Origin: Zygnema cylindricum
Taxonomy: Eukaryota > Streptophyta > Zygnematophyceae > Zygnematales > Zygnemataceae
Length of the DNA: 64,000 nt
Assembly (NCBI GenBank): GCA_037447655.1
Contig: JBBHKE010001855.1
Coordinates: 41,001 to 105,000, forward strand
Direction of reading: 5' to 3'
The position numbers were made by a program, and so were the translations under genes. Under the pieces are notes generated by a model. That model was not told the origin of the DNA and did no database searches. It saw only the letters and a list, made by a program, of their open reading frames with translations. Within the stretch, counting starts at the first letter, position 1. The number at the start of each line of letters is the position of its first letter. Shown here one piece after another: positions 32,732 through 46,357 of this stretch.

Positions 32732-35700
32732 CTAAAATTGTTTGTGCTTCACACTAAAAAACTCCTCACGTCTAACCCATAAAATCCCGACCCCAAATCC
32801 GGTAAGCAAAATAGAAGGGTACCACCACCATTCCGTAGTTGGCTCCTGAAAAATACCAACACAACAAAGGTGACAAGTCCGACTAATTAATCACCAATTC
32901 CTCATTCAAATTCATGGAAAGCCTAGCAAAGCACTATTGCATGTGCAACTTTAACATAATCAAACAGTTATTTGCGTTAGAAGAGCCCATCAATTATGAT
33001 AACAATACCCCTGCTGCTGATGATGCCCCTGCTTCTTTAACCCAACAAGACAGCAACTAGGATTGGAAGGATCAGCGCCCTACTAAATGACATTGTCATC
33101 TATTCAGAAACCATGCTATAATATTCCCGGAAGAGAAAAATACCAACCACGACCTCCCAATGACGCAACTCTCCCTCCCCCTCCCTCACCCACCGAGTGT
33201 GCAAAGGGCACTCCAAATGAACTTAAAAGACATAGCATAGCTGACAAGACACAGCTGACCTGTATGTGATGTGTGCAGCATGAGAGACGCCGAAGCCGGC
33301 ATTTGCCAACAATGCACCACATGTGTACCTCTACATGTGCTATGGAGTAGGCAGCCATGTGTACAAGCTCAACTCAAATGTGCCAAACAAATTGGACACG
33401 CTATTTCCTGTCTCCACATACATGAGCGTTTTATACGCGTACAGTACGAGGGATCAAGATATAGCTTTTCCAACAGTTTTGGAACTGTGTCTACGACAAA
33501 GGTAGTGGAAGGCAGTGGCAAACATACTTGACTTCAAAACCCTATGCTTCATGACCGCACAAAAACACGTAAGCCTACATCATCTCAAAGGCACTCAAAA
33601 CAAGAAAAGCAAAAGAACAGGATTACACATTGGGGAACATTTACACTCACTCTAAAGCAAGAGATCGTTGTTCGAATATTTTGCGCAGAGGTCTTTGCGG
33701 TTTCGTAGAGGAGGGTGGCATCGTGATGAGCTGAACGCACATAGTAAAGAGCATGACTGAACTGGAGAAGGGAGAGGGCATTGCAAGACTTTTGTAATTT
33801 ATGCTTCACAAGATTCCACCGCTGTTTATAAACAGTTCGTGCAGTCCCCTTCATTATAGCAACATCCTCTCCTCCATAACCCTGCACGCTTCAAAAAAGC
33901 ACGCTTCAGAAAGCTTTCATTGACTTTACCGAAGCATTACACAAAGAGCTCGACTAACAACTTTGAACAGGTCTCTTGATGACTTTCCAAACTGTTTGAC
34001 AGCGAGCATTTCATGGTTCATTCCTGATCATATTTTGTGCGCTTTTTGGTTGTTCACAAGGATATGTTACATTAACACCCAAAAGCTCTTCAATTCAGGA
34101 CCTGATAAGTGCATGCTCGAATTGTGATAAGCTAAGCCAATATTTAGTGTGCAAGCAGAAGTCATAAGCATCTTACGCATCCTTACCCATGAGATAAAAT
34201 AATAAGTACAAGTAATTGGACACAGCGTCTCAATGGGCGCATAGTTACTTGTAGGCTAAAGTACAGTAATGGAATTTGTTGAAAAAAGGAAAAGATGCCC
34301 AGAAATGCAAATTTGCTTCAGCGAAGGAATATCTGCAGAGACTTTTCGCAAACTAGGCCCAGAGCGGCCATTCCTAGAGCTTTACCCAAGTAGATAGTTA
34401 ATTGACTATAAGAAAGGCCATCTTACCTTGATTGCATGCAGTGTGTGCAAGACATCTGAGATAGTGTCGTTGAGAAGTGTGAGGATAACATTCCTCACAG
34501 CTGCGTCTTTTTGGGAGAAAGAGATTTCCAGCTGTTGCGAGAATGGTCCAAAAGGGGTGGACCCAACAGACCAGCGGTAGTCCTCCACTGAGCGATTGTG
34601 AAAGGAGCTCCACGATGCATACCTTTGAAATTTGGTGAAGGGAACTCAATATAGAAGGTTTTTACAAACAATCGAACCAGCAAAAACAACAAAAGCTACA
34701 GCATGCTTTCAGCAAACAAGACCACTATTTTCTGCCTAACACTCGGATCGACTTTGCAAAGGAAGCACAAGTGTTTCACAATTGCAAGCATATGCTTGTA
34801 TTGGTGGCTGAAGAATCTTACATTTTCTACAAATGCACCAACATCAACAAAAAAAACAGCCTCAATCACATATCATCTACTTTTGCCCCACACCAAGCGC
34901 AATGAGTAATCAGGTTGAAAGCTTTGAAGACTTCACACCGTTTGTCCTACAATTGCCCCAAAGTAATAATTTGATCACAAACAACAGTATGCCCTGTTTA
35001 AAGCAGATACGTTGGGCTGACTCCCCATCCTGTTTGGAGAAGTGCTGCCAATATTGGACGGCTCACATTGGAGAGGTCAAGATTTATTACTTCCGAATTA
35101 CACCTGCAGATTGAAACATCACAAGGAGCACGGGATGAAGCTGAAGTGAGCTTGGGAAGCACCAATGTTTGCCACCGAAGTGTTTCAGGTTCACAAGTTT
35201 GTAACACTCTTCTCTCCTAATCTTGGTCGAGCATGCAACCACATAGTCTTGGTATTTTCTCAAATTAAATAGGGTGTCACACTCGTAGCTTTCTCAAAAG
35301 TTCGTGTTTTAGACTGCATTTACATTCATCAGATGTTCGAAAAAAACTACATTAAGTCATTTCTTGTCCATGTATCCGACATGTGACATGATTATGTGGA
35401 GGATCACAGATCAATAGCAAGAAGGCAGATGTATCTGAAAGTACCTTCCTTCCTTCCTTCCTTTTTTACTTATGAGCTAAAACTTACATGTCAAGATTTC
35501 TATGAAGAATTTTCAGAGAGGAAGTCAGTTTTACCGTAGGAAAGCCACGGAAGAGCAACCCTCAGGATGGGTGAATGCTTTTTGACTACAGAAAAACTAG
35601 ACAGAAGGTCAAAAAAACAGCAGCAATACATGAACGCCGTTCGTTTGATCTGCTTTGCATAGAAATTATTCATGCCGTTGCCGAGAGCTTATGAATTTGT

Positions 35701-38700
35701 CCTCCCTAACAATCTCTTAAAGCTTTGCTGGAAATTACAAGTGTCTAGCAAGTGCTCACTGGTATTTTACAGGTGCTTCTCGTGATTTCGTCCGGACAGC
35801 GATTACCATATCATCATAAGCCACTGCCTGCATCAGCCAGGCACCGAGGAATTAAGTCAGCCTTACAAACCTTGAATACCATAAGTTCCTCCCCCTCCCT
35901 CCCCTTTCCCCCCTCGCCCTGCCCGAAAAAAAAAACAACATCATTAATCCATTTTCCATTCATCCCTACTGCCATAATTTTCTGTCAATAGCTTGCAGTT
36001 TCAGGCTCATCTGAAGAGAATGGAAGAAACTGCACCTGCTCTGAACGATCCAGGAGTATGTGATCCTCTGTGTCGATGTCAAAAACAAACACTGGGATGA
36101 CACGGCCACTGACTCCAAGTTCTGGGTCAAGGAAGGGTGGATCGTGCACTCCGGCAGATGCTGCAGTTAAAACATAAAGCACTCAGGTTTCAGCTACCTC
36201 TGCATAAATCATAGAAGAACTCAAATTGGATTCTGATAGGGTTTCAAAAATTACCCAGTAAATCAGCCTATGTTTAATAACCAGCATCGAATTTAAAAAA
36301 TGAATGATTTCAATTGGTAAAGTCGGCATGTCAACCTACTCTTGATTTCTGGCCAAAACTCCGCGAGGAGGTGATGGAGCTCCTCCGAGTCGAGATAATG
36401 TTGCACTTCCAATGGGTGCCCAGATTGCAGAACTCGTCCTGCTTCACTCTGCAGTATTTCCAGTTCCCCTCGGCACAAAAGGGGTGAAGAGTCCATAGAG
36501 ACCAGCAAATATCGCTAAAAGGTTACCTTTCATGTCTCTGTGCATATTCTAACTTATGCAAATGCTCTAAGAGATGTTCTTTCCGCCATGTAGTGAATAG
36601 AACAAAGCTACAATTCAGATAACCACGCTAAAATATCAAAAGACATTTTGCATGTGGAAGTCGAGAGAGTTACTCTTCATTAGCAAACTGCAATAGTGTG
36701 TTTGGAGCAATATCCAACAAACCGTCATTGCCTACTATTGACAATTAATGCACAGTGCATATGTGTAAAGCACCCTGTAGACTAAGTAGCGTTTGAACTG
36801 TACAACAATGTATCCGTCCATGATAATGTAATCTGAAGTATAACATAAGTTTCATCCCATCCATGCAAAACCCACAATTCTGTGTTTGTCACTAAGCTTG
36901 ACAAGTCCAGAATTTCCTAATAAACGTGCCATGAGTCCAAGGCCATTATCTTGCTAATTCAGAAGAGAGGCAACCTTACCCGAAGTGACCGTGAGTATGC
37001 AGCAGTGCAAAAAGCACAACGAGGTAGAAAGAGGGTCGAGATCTGAAAGTCAAGCTCTTGCTTTGGCAGCAATAGCCGTTGCGTCTGCAGACAATAATGA
37101 GCCATTCAACAAGGCATTCCACAGAAATAATCAGGCCAACGAACTGAACCTGCAATTAGGAACAATATCAACAACAAGACAGGAACTTCACCAGAAATTT
37201 CCACATGATATCCTTAATCCACAGAGGACGTTCAGAGTGAAAAGTAGCAGATAGCCTGGTGACCAAAACTTCTAGTCGTTTTTTTCTGGTTCTTGTGTAT
37301 GGTCAAAACACCCACCTAAAAAGTGGACATACCAGCAAATAGTTTACACGATTTTTCTGATTTGGGTTTTCTGCTGAAACCGTACAGAATGACGCTATCT
37401 CGTATAAGTGTAAAAAAACGCAGAATAAAACACGTCATTTCAATATAAGCGCAAGGGCATTCGTTCAGTTACTGCGACTGAAGATGTGGGCGGGAGATTA
37501 ACAGTGACGTCCGAGTGCTTACGGTGACATCATCGACAATCAGCCAGCCCACTTCACCAGTTTCAAAGTTTTTCATTGTAATTATTAGAGACCATTTTCC
37601 TCGAAAGTACTTCCAATGAAAGCGGTCAAACAATTCTATCGGCGTCCAGAAATCCATAGATTTTTGGAAACCGGCCATCCAATGGGCTATGAATCAACCC
37701 CTTTCAAAGACTGCAAAGGGACCAGTGTGTCCCCATGCGAAATTAGGGAGTGTCAGGATTCTATAAACAGGAATAAAACAGCTGTCCATATACAGCTGTT
37801 CTTATATGTTAAGTACAGAAGGAGCGTCTCGCCAATTTCTACACTTCTGGCAACATTGAGACTCAGTGCAACCCTCCCCGCTGACATGACCAAAAAAATG
37901 TCTCTTCAAAAGGTTTAAGAGGTACTTACTGCTTCTCTCATGGCTCCTATATTCAAGTCATCTCTGTTTGGACTATCTACCATGGAAGACTTAAAATGTA
38001 CAATCCGCACTTCCGTATTGAGCGCAAAAGGAACGGGGGCGTGATAAATGGACGGTGAGATTAGATACTTTGTAGCACCGGCAACAAGGGACACAAGGTG
38101 TGCAAGAAAGGCCTGCACCAAGCAAGACAAAGTTTACATAAAAGTCAAAAATAGCAAGCCTGTTTGAAAGCTGGGCATCCACACTATAGGCTGAAGGCCA
38201 ACAACCAGCATGTTGAGAAAATATTTCCAAATATCTCATATCCTATTGTGTTACTCCCTTCTGGCTTTACGACCCAGACTCATGCCCGTCCATATACCAG
38301 GCTGTCGGTATTGTCTGTGCCAATGGATACTTCCTTAAATTCAATTTTGGCTTCTCTGTCCTCTCCTCTCAACTACCACTCCTGCCACACAAAAAAAATG
38401 AAGGTGCAGTACCTTGCGAAGCTGCTCACGAGGGAATTGCTGAGCTTGAACGAAGGTGTCGTAGGTGACAAGACCCTCTCCTTCCTCCAGCGGGCCATAG
38501 CTCACAGGACCGGCAGTCAGGTCCACCCAAATATAGCGCTCCTGCATCACTCCACAGCTCACCAATAACATCAATTTTGTCCCTCAATCCAAAACGTGAA
38601 TTCTCCACCATTTTCCATAAATACCCACACACGAAATATGTATGCTGTGATAATAATCCGAGGCATTTTTGATCTCCCCTGACCTAACAGTTGGCAAGGG

Positions 38701-41700
38701 CATTAGCATCGACAACAGTGACAAGCCATATCATACCTACACTCACTTACGTTGGGACACACTAATAACTTAGCACTTAGACAAAAAACGTTTGAGTAAC
38801 CTCACCTTTCCTGCAACAAAAGTGCCATGACAGCTGTGTTCATTACTGTAAGTGTATGAATACACCCCTCCCTGCTGGAGAGGATTTAAAAGATAGATGA
38901 CATAGCTATCCCCTTCACGTGAATAATCTGCCGCTACCACCTTGTCCACCTCGGCCGGTGAAATGGGCAAAGCTCCTCCTTTGGCAACCTCATCGACAGG
39001 TACCTGGAACTCAACATTAGTGTTAGTTCCCAGAGTTAATTTCAATTCAACCATCAGTTTCGACATCATAAAGCCAAAAAAAGCATGTAACAAAAAGAAA
39101 ACAAAATGTAAAAAGGCGTAGCTGTGGAGGACACTGGTTCGAACCCACACGAGGCGACTCATACCCATTATTCCTCACACATAAGAGCTTTACAAAATCA
39201 CACAGAACTCAGAGCCATGAAGTCAAACAGAAACAACCATGAACCTAGCAGGCTAGAAGCCTGTTCTGCATCATCTCCCACTTGCATTTACTTCTGTTCA
39301 ATCCAGTTCATTTCAGTATCATTTAAGGTCAAACAGAAAGTAAAACAGCTCAAAGCTTCATTGAACGCATTAAGCAAAGAATGCACCAAACCAACCCAAC
39401 TAAACGGATACCCTCCTCGAATAGAAAGCAGAAATTGGTAGTCTGTTCCACTTCGAGTCACCCAGGCGAACAAAAACCTACCGTAAATATTCCATGAGAG
39501 TATGGACTATACTACTTTCAGGAGCCAGTTTTTCATTCCTGCTCATAATCTAGTCTGGATCACTATAGAACGTGGAAGTGTAAGTGAAGTGAAAGACACG
39601 ATGTCCACAAGCGACATTTTTTTTTAAGCCATCACGATTATTTTTTAATTCACATAGAAACTCAATTTCCATCCACAATATTTTTTTGACTGTTAACAGT
39701 GAATTGTAAGCATCAAAAATTTCGGCTTAATGGAAGGCTTCTTACTGTGATACAACAAATACCATAAAAAACTAGTAGAGATATTAACACAAATTTGGTG
39801 GCAGTCTTTTTAGTCTTTCACCACAATATTGTATTAACAACAGTGATTGCACAAACAGCCACAAAAAAGTCTACATCGACTATGCCTAAATTAGAATATG
39901 AATAATGATTCTTCATCAATACTGATAATGACCTTAATAACGGGTCACAAGTAGCACAAACGCCATACCCACTGCCTCTCCTGTTTGTAAGCCTTGTAAA
40001 TTGTTTACTCCGATATTCCAAAAGGACGAAGCAGTACTCTTTGGTAGTAAGGTCATATACATGGAAAACAAGTGATGATCAGCAATCTTCTGTAATTTAC
40101 ATTGCTTTTCATCTATTGGCCATTTTCAATTTCATGTCATCCGTGAATCTATCATAAAATCCAATCAGCCGAGAATTCAGTCGTTTACTGTGCAGCAACC
40201 AATGATACAGTGTCCATACATAACACGACAATGGAAAGGTGCCAGTTCATTCAAACTAGTTAATCAAGGCATAGCAATTTTCCAGTACGCCAATTCTATT
40301 ACACGAATAAATGTTTGCTTTTTGAAGATCTTAAAAACTTCACCTCTGATAGAGCCAAAATTGGGGATAAAAATGTTTGAGTGAAAGGAAGAATCTAGCC
40401 TGATAAATGGTGTAGAAGAGCCGAATAAATAAACAGTATTTTTTTTCTGCCAACTTATGTCAACACAATGTGATAACTTCTTTCTATTTTATGATGCAAA
40501 GACTCTGAAGTTTAGTAGCTTGGGTCCTTCTGCCACCACATTCATGCTGTAAAAAAGAAAATAAAAAAATCCAACTTGTGTTGTTTTAGTATACTGGCGC
40601 TATATCTTCAACTAGCATATACAGTGAATATCGATGCCACAACAACATGCCCAAGCAAAATACTGTTTTATCACCTTGATACAAAAGACTAGGTTTCTCT
40701 GTCAATAGAAAGAGATGTGTACAAGTATTGATTAAACCGACAATTGTCTTCCAGATAAGTCATGATACGTTCGATAGATATACATAAGACCTATTGATGT
40801 CATTTTATCATAACCGAAACGTTTCCTTGTCAATAAAAAAGGCCACTGGTTAAAGTAACTACATTAACTATAAGGACCAGCAACTCACCAGTTTTGAATT
40901 CAAAAGAGCTACAAGATACAAAACTAGTGGATGCAGTCACCTTTGTGAATGGCTTGTGAAATTGCTGAGCTGACATCACGGGCCATATCAGCTGTGGCCT
41001 TTGTGACATGGAAGGTCACCTTCCTCTTCATCAACATCTCATGCACCTGCAGCCATAAAATCCATCGATGTAGGAAATTCTGCAAATATTAGATTAAGAA
41101 TATATTTTTTTTCCTCTAAGACTACAATTCTTTCCAGAGGCATGGCTTAAGGACAACAGAAAAAGCCTACTCCAGACCAAAACTCGGTCATGATCAAATC
41201 ACAGAAGGTCACCAAACAGTCAAAGGCCAGAAATGGAAGTGGCCCAAGTGTCCGAAGCACAAGGATTTATACTTGGTAAACACTATGACCCAATGAGGTA
41301 TAAAAATAACTGTAAGACGTTAACTTAGCGTATATGTTTAACGCTCGTTGGTCCTCACTTGACAACTTGAACTAAATTTACGATTGACTGGAAAGGCAAA
41401 CGTTTCTTGGGGTCCACGGCATTGCTTCAAGTAAATTTTAAGCAAGCTGGTAAGCAGATGAGAAGACTCACGCTAAAAGACTGATAAAGTGCTTAAATGA
41501 GATTTTTTAAGCTTTACATGCACAATTTCCAGAGTTTAACAACTGTGTGAATGAGTACACTTAAATCCACATATTCGAAACATGAACTTTCGCTCGCTGA
41601 CAGCAAATTTTGCCGAAAGTCCAATTTTGAACACATAAGGTGGTGAACATTCAGTTTGCTCCACAAATCAATTACTTCAGCTTTTAAAGATATATCAGTC

Positions 41701-43163
41701 CTCGCTCTCCACAAGTTGGCCTAATTGTGTTTGAAACCACAATGGGAAATTTAAATTCCCAACAGAAAGAGTTCCTATCACCCATAGATGCCCGGCTTCA
41801 AACTCGGTCTGGAGAGATCAGTCTTTGATGCAAAGTCTACAAGTGTATCCATGAAAATGTTAAATTTCACCGACATGTTTCATCCTAGGAAGTACACTCT
41901 CTAAAGCGCAGCTGGGGTTTAATGGCCAGTCTTACACTTGCATGACACATTACAAAGTGCTGCCACTTGGGTTGTGTTCTATAAGTTAGGGTACAGAATC
42001 ACGCTAATTACAGGACAGATTTTTATTGGCACATCAACATGTCAACTACATGTGCTAATAGCTCCTCACAAACCAAACACCTACATATCTTTCTGCTTAT
42101 CCATCCAACGTTAAATTCGCCTGCCATGAGACTCTACAAAGCACAGGGCCATTAAGGGGAAACAAATTTTTATGCAAAAGAAAACATTAATACTAGACAC
42201 CATTGCGCCCATGCAACTGTGAACCTTAAAATTTAAACTTCACTTCAATACCTCCTGTCCAACAAACTACAAAACAACTCGTTTTCGTGTTGACTTTTCT
42301 TTCTAGGTCCATGAAAAAACGATTAAGTTATAAAACTGATCAGAAATAGAGAGGGCGCGAGAGTGCAAAGCTGGTTTGTGATGCGAACACACCTCGCTCC
42401 TTATAACATCCACATGCAGATCCGTCTTGAGGATGTCAGAAAACTTTTGCATGTCTGCCTGGGACCCACATGCCAAGTGGCAGCAAACAATGAGGAGAAG
42501 TCAACATGAAGTGCTTTCTGTTGTGCAGACCATGACCATCAATGCTTGTTGTATTTCCCTACAAGACCTCACACGCGAAGCAGAATATATTTTCTTCCAA
42601 AGTTTTAGGAGTCACGTGTCATGTGATTTTGTGCTTGCTTTCATCATCTCGGGAATTTCTGAAACAGAAGAAGAACAGACAAAACCACACCAAGATCCTA
42701 TGAAACAAGCATTGTCGCAAAATTGCTCAATTTTCAGAAAAAATGCCACTGATCAACAGCACAAGGAGGACAAAAGGAAGAAATGACGGAATAGGTCTTC
42801 AGAATCTATAAAGTCATCAAAGAAATGTGCTCTCACCTCGTTCACATTGATGTCAGAGTTGCCGTGTCCATCAAATCCTACAAGCTTGATCTGTATGGAA
42901 ACTATGGTTTCTAATTCTTTTAAAGCTTTGAACTTCGCTTCCACCCCTACGTCCTCTGCATGTGACCACCGCTTTTTCTCCTTTTCTGAGAGATCAACAA
43001 AAGGATCCTTGCTGGCTAAAGGATCTGACTCTGGTTGAAAAAGTGCAACGCTTGAAGAGCGTTTTACTCCTTCCGAAAGCACAGGAAACACGAAGCATGC
43101 AAAGCAAATGGAAAGTAAAAAGCCATATGCTCGTGGCTGGCTCATCAATTTAAAAACCATCAT
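32732..43163 (-). CDS. Spliced gene for a secretory-pathway membrane protein (Arabidopsis At5g58100/At3g28720-like)
   Basis: My model has 17 exons with GT-AG borders and 765 codons: 43163-42837, 42458-42393, 41046-40941, 40529-40504, 39511-39482, 39003-38806, 38541-38413, 38112-37926, 37686-37523, 37084-36980, 36514-36340, 36160-36036, 35560-35535, 35103-35011, 34622-34427, 33881-33651, 32845-32732. All phases agree. The 26-nt exons at 40504 and 35535 are tentative, the first with a weak donor. A signal peptide (FLLSICFACFVFPVLS, residues 14-30) opens the protein. A single membrane span (YPSILLTGFGVGILWV) lies near the C-terminus with a short basic tail, so this is a type I membrane protein. 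Conserved-looking blocks are ERYIWVDLTAGPVSYGPLEE, GRVIPVFVFDIDTEDHILLD, WGVSPT and YRWSVGSTPFGPFS. From memory they resemble a plant family that includes an Arabidopsis gene linked to pollen exine formation. No enzymatic motif is seen, so the molecular role is unknown. Introns run to over 1 kb and seem free of large transposons. Confidence 0.72.
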
Positions 43164-43627
43164 GGCCTTTTAACAAAAATCGGTCAACCTAAGAGTGGCG
43201 AGCAATGAAGGGATCACAGTAGAGACTGCATTAAAGAGACGCTGTTTCGATGCAGCATTTCAAGCTGAATAAAGTCTGACCTAATGGCAAATGCACATAA
43301 GCCGCATCATTCACAAACCATTCCCAATTACGAGTAAAATGTCCTGCGAAACTCGCAAATGCGACGGAATCTCTCCTGTCTTCCCCCTCCATAGATACTA
43401 CAAAAGTTTCAAGTCCACTCCCATCCGTGTGGGTAACACCATTTATTGTGATGTTCTATGTCGTCCCGTAAACGCAGAACACTTTAGCGTACGAGCTAAA
43501 ACAGGAACATGGGGGAGTTTTCATTTCCTTGCAATTTGTACAGAAATACTCCGCAAGAGCGATTTTGGCTTGGCGCAAAAATTTACGTCATCAAGTACAA
43601 ACTTGTACAGAACCTGTACAAATCTAA
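43164..43627. other. Upstream region of the membrane-protein gene
   Basis: About 460 bp between the start codon and the fold-back element. It should hold the promoter and 5' UTR. No clear TATA box was assigned. Confidence 0.4.
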
Positions 43628-44235
43628 GGGTGAACTTCCATTAGAGGAAAAGTTGGGTTGTTTACTGGATACCGTACGATTTCGTACAAATTCGTACCAT
43701 TTATTTTTTTGTCAGACGAAACATGACGAAACATGTCTACTGGATGGCTCCAATATTATAGGCGTAAGTATAGACCGTTGGATTTTCAAGTTTTTTAGAT
43801 TCGCGAAGCAATCGCGCACATCGTCCAGTTTGAAGAGACTCTCCTCGGCGAGGAGAGTTTCTTCAGACTGGTCGCGTACCATTGGTACACTTGAAAAGTA
43901 AAAGAAAAATCCACCACGAGCAGGTAATGAGAATCGAACACGTCGTACATGCCATGTGCCTTTCGCCACGGTGTATGAAGGTCGACCGAAATATCTTCGC
44001 ACGCTCCTTCTGACATCCGCTGACCTTAAAAGTTTGCGGCGCCTTTTTGACATTCCGTTTCGAAATTTTGATTTTTAATTTCAAAATTAAAATCTGGTCG
44101 CAAAATTTTCGTACAAATCATTAACTACCTCCGTCCGTACAAATATTATGTACAGATTTTCAACTTGAAAACTATTTCTAGATTTTAAGAATCTGAAAAT
44201 TAGCCTACGTAGCGCCAATCATAATTGAGAAACGA

Positions 44236-44302
44236 TGTTTACTGGCACGACATAATGGCATAAACGACATAATGGCATAATGGAAGGCCGTGCCAGTAAA
44301 CA
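44236..44302. repeat. Perfect 14-bp inverted repeat (hairpin)
   Basis: TGTTTACTGGCACG (44236-44249) pairs with CGTGCCAGTAAACA (44289-44302). The loop contains short ACGACATAATGGCATA repeats. It sits just left of the MITE. Confidence 0.9.
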
Positions 44303-44305
44303 CTA

Positions 44306-44807
44306 CACCGCGAATCGTAATTAGAGTAAATTACTCTAATTCGGTCGCTCGAAATTTCGACTCTATCACATCAAATAGAGTAAATGATTCTAATTTTTTC
44401 ATTATACTATTTAAGGTAAGGTTTAATTAGCGTTTTTAATTCTAATATATGTTCGTTTTAAATAGTGTGGAGTACGGATGACATCCGTCCGTGCAAAATT
44501 GTACTTTTATAAATAAAAAAAGTACAAATAATGATTTAATACAAGCCATTATCATGTAACTGCGTTTTAACAATCCGCGTAGTGCAAACTTCATAGTGAC
44601 GATAAACTGTACGTTTTGCAAGATTCTGTACGAATACCTTATTTACACCAGAGGATATTAACTTGCCAAATTAGAGTACACCGCATAAATTAGAGTAAAT
44701 TCCTTTCTGAAACAGTTCTATCACATAAATTAGAGTAAATTACTCTAATTATTTTTTTCTCTTTTTTAACTCTATTTTTTTCATTACTCTAATTACGATG
44801 CGCGGTG
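44306..44807. mobile_element. MITE copy 2, inserted in the fold-back element
   Basis: 502 bp with the same terminal repeats as copy 1 (CACCGCGAATCGTAATTAG...ACGATGCGCGGTG) and TA on each side (44304-44305 and 44808-44809). The internal sequence aligns with 30298-30797 in the same orientation. Confidence 0.88.
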
Positions 44808-44827
44808 TAGAAATACACGTATCCGCA

Positions 44828-44894
44828 TGTTTACTGGGACTGCCTAATAGAGAACAGGCTTAAGGGTATAATTCCATTAGGCGGTCCCAGTAAA
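44828..44894. repeat. Inverted repeat (hairpin) right of the MITE
   Basis: TTTACTGGGACTGCCTAAT pairs with ATTAGGCGGTCCCAGTAAA with one mismatch. It shares the TTTACTGG core with the hairpin at 44236. Confidence 0.88.
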
Positions 44895-46357
44895 TGTACC
44901 GAAATTTCTACTGGCAGCGTTTACTAGAAGACTATTCCATTTTGTCGGGCCAGTAACAAACCTTCCTCAATTATAATTGGCGCCACGTAGGTTAGAGTCC
45001 AGATTTGAAAATTTTAAAGAAAATCTTCAAACGGAAAGTCAAAATGAAATACCCATACGACCGGAGGTAGTTAATGATTCGTACGTAAAGTTTGCGGCCA
45101 TATTTTTTATTTTGAAAACGGAAATCAAAATTTCAAAACGGAATGGCAAAAAGATGCGGCAAACTTTGAAAGTCGCGGCAAACTTTGAATGTCGGTGGAT
45201 GTCAGACGGAGCGTGCCAAAATATTTTCGGCTCACCTGCTTCCAGCGTGGCAGGCGGCACATGGGCCCTACGACGTAGGCACATGGCCTATACGACGTGA
45301 AGACTTCTGATCGCCTGTTCAAAACAAATATTTTTTTTCTTTTTCACGTGTACCAATGGTACACGTTTAGTATCGTACAACTCTCCTCGCGAGGAGAGTA
45401 TCGTCACACTGGATTATGTTCGCGATTGCTTCGCGGATCTGAAAAAGTAGAATATCCAACGGCCAGGAATTACCCCTACATCATTCGAGCTTCCTGACAG
45501 CTTTCCAGTAACGATATTTTGTCTGACAAGAAAAAAAAAGGTACAGCGTGGTACGAATATGTACGATATTGTACGCCGTCCAGTAACGAACCACACTATT
45601 CGTCTAATGGAATTCTACCCTAATACGGTAAGTAATACTGGACTATGGTACACACAGGTAGAGTACACGGTGGATCCCTATTAATAGTGTTGGATATCGA
45701 GGACCTTTTGCCAATATTCGATATATATCGAGTTTCAGGTACGTGATAATCGACATATCGCTTCGATATATCGAAAATCAAAATATCTCGATGCATTGCC
45801 AATATATCGTATTGCCAATATATCGTATCGCCGATATATATGGAGGCATTAAAAAAAATGAAAATTTTCACAGGTCTCTAAAGTCACGTGCCTTCGAACA
45901 ATGTGACCGTAAAATATTTGCCGAAAAAAAAACGGTTTTTTCCTGAAAGTCACCAGAGTGAAGGATATCCCTTAGGTACATTGACGCGGTACACTTGTGA
46001 AGTACACGTACGTAATACGCAAGTACGGATTTCTATACGAAAATGGCCGATTTTCAAATCTTTGACGATTTTGGAGACTTGGGTTAACTTACAAGGAACC
46101 ACTCAAATCAAAACACTTATGTAAAAAGTTGTTTACAAACGATACGCGATGTAACCGAGGCCTCTATAATACATCAATTTTGTTGTCCGTACTATTACAT
46201 GGACCTCCTAGTGTAACCATACTATAGTTCAAAAGTAGGCGTCTTTATGGTAGGCCTTTGGTAGGCGCACAAAACTTGGCAAAAAACTTGCGCAGAGTAT
46301 GCATACCGTATGTGTGTGCGTTTTGCACACTATTGTACGAACGTACGAATCTGACTT

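Larger units (their letters stand above)
43628..45622. mobile_element. Fold-back element with arms of about 0.6 kb
   Basis: The left arm (43628-about 44235) is the inverse of the right arm (about 44965-45622). Matching outer ends are AGGGTGAACTTCCATTAG and CTAATGGAATTCTACCCT. Shared inner blocks include CGCGAAGCAATCGCG, ACTCTCCTCG, a GTACCATTGGTAC palindrome and GGCGCCACGTAGG/CCTACGTAGCGCC. The arms are diverged. The centre holds two hairpins and a MITE. No transposase frame is present, so it is non-autonomous. No clear target duplication was found. Confidence 0.75.

Noticed and set aside
40526-40549. Longer form of exon 4 of the membrane-protein gene using the stronger acceptor next to TTTTTTACAG
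   Set aside because: The stronger acceptor joins in a phase that gives an immediate stop after the previous exon. The shorter 26-nt exon keeps the frame, though its donor is weak.
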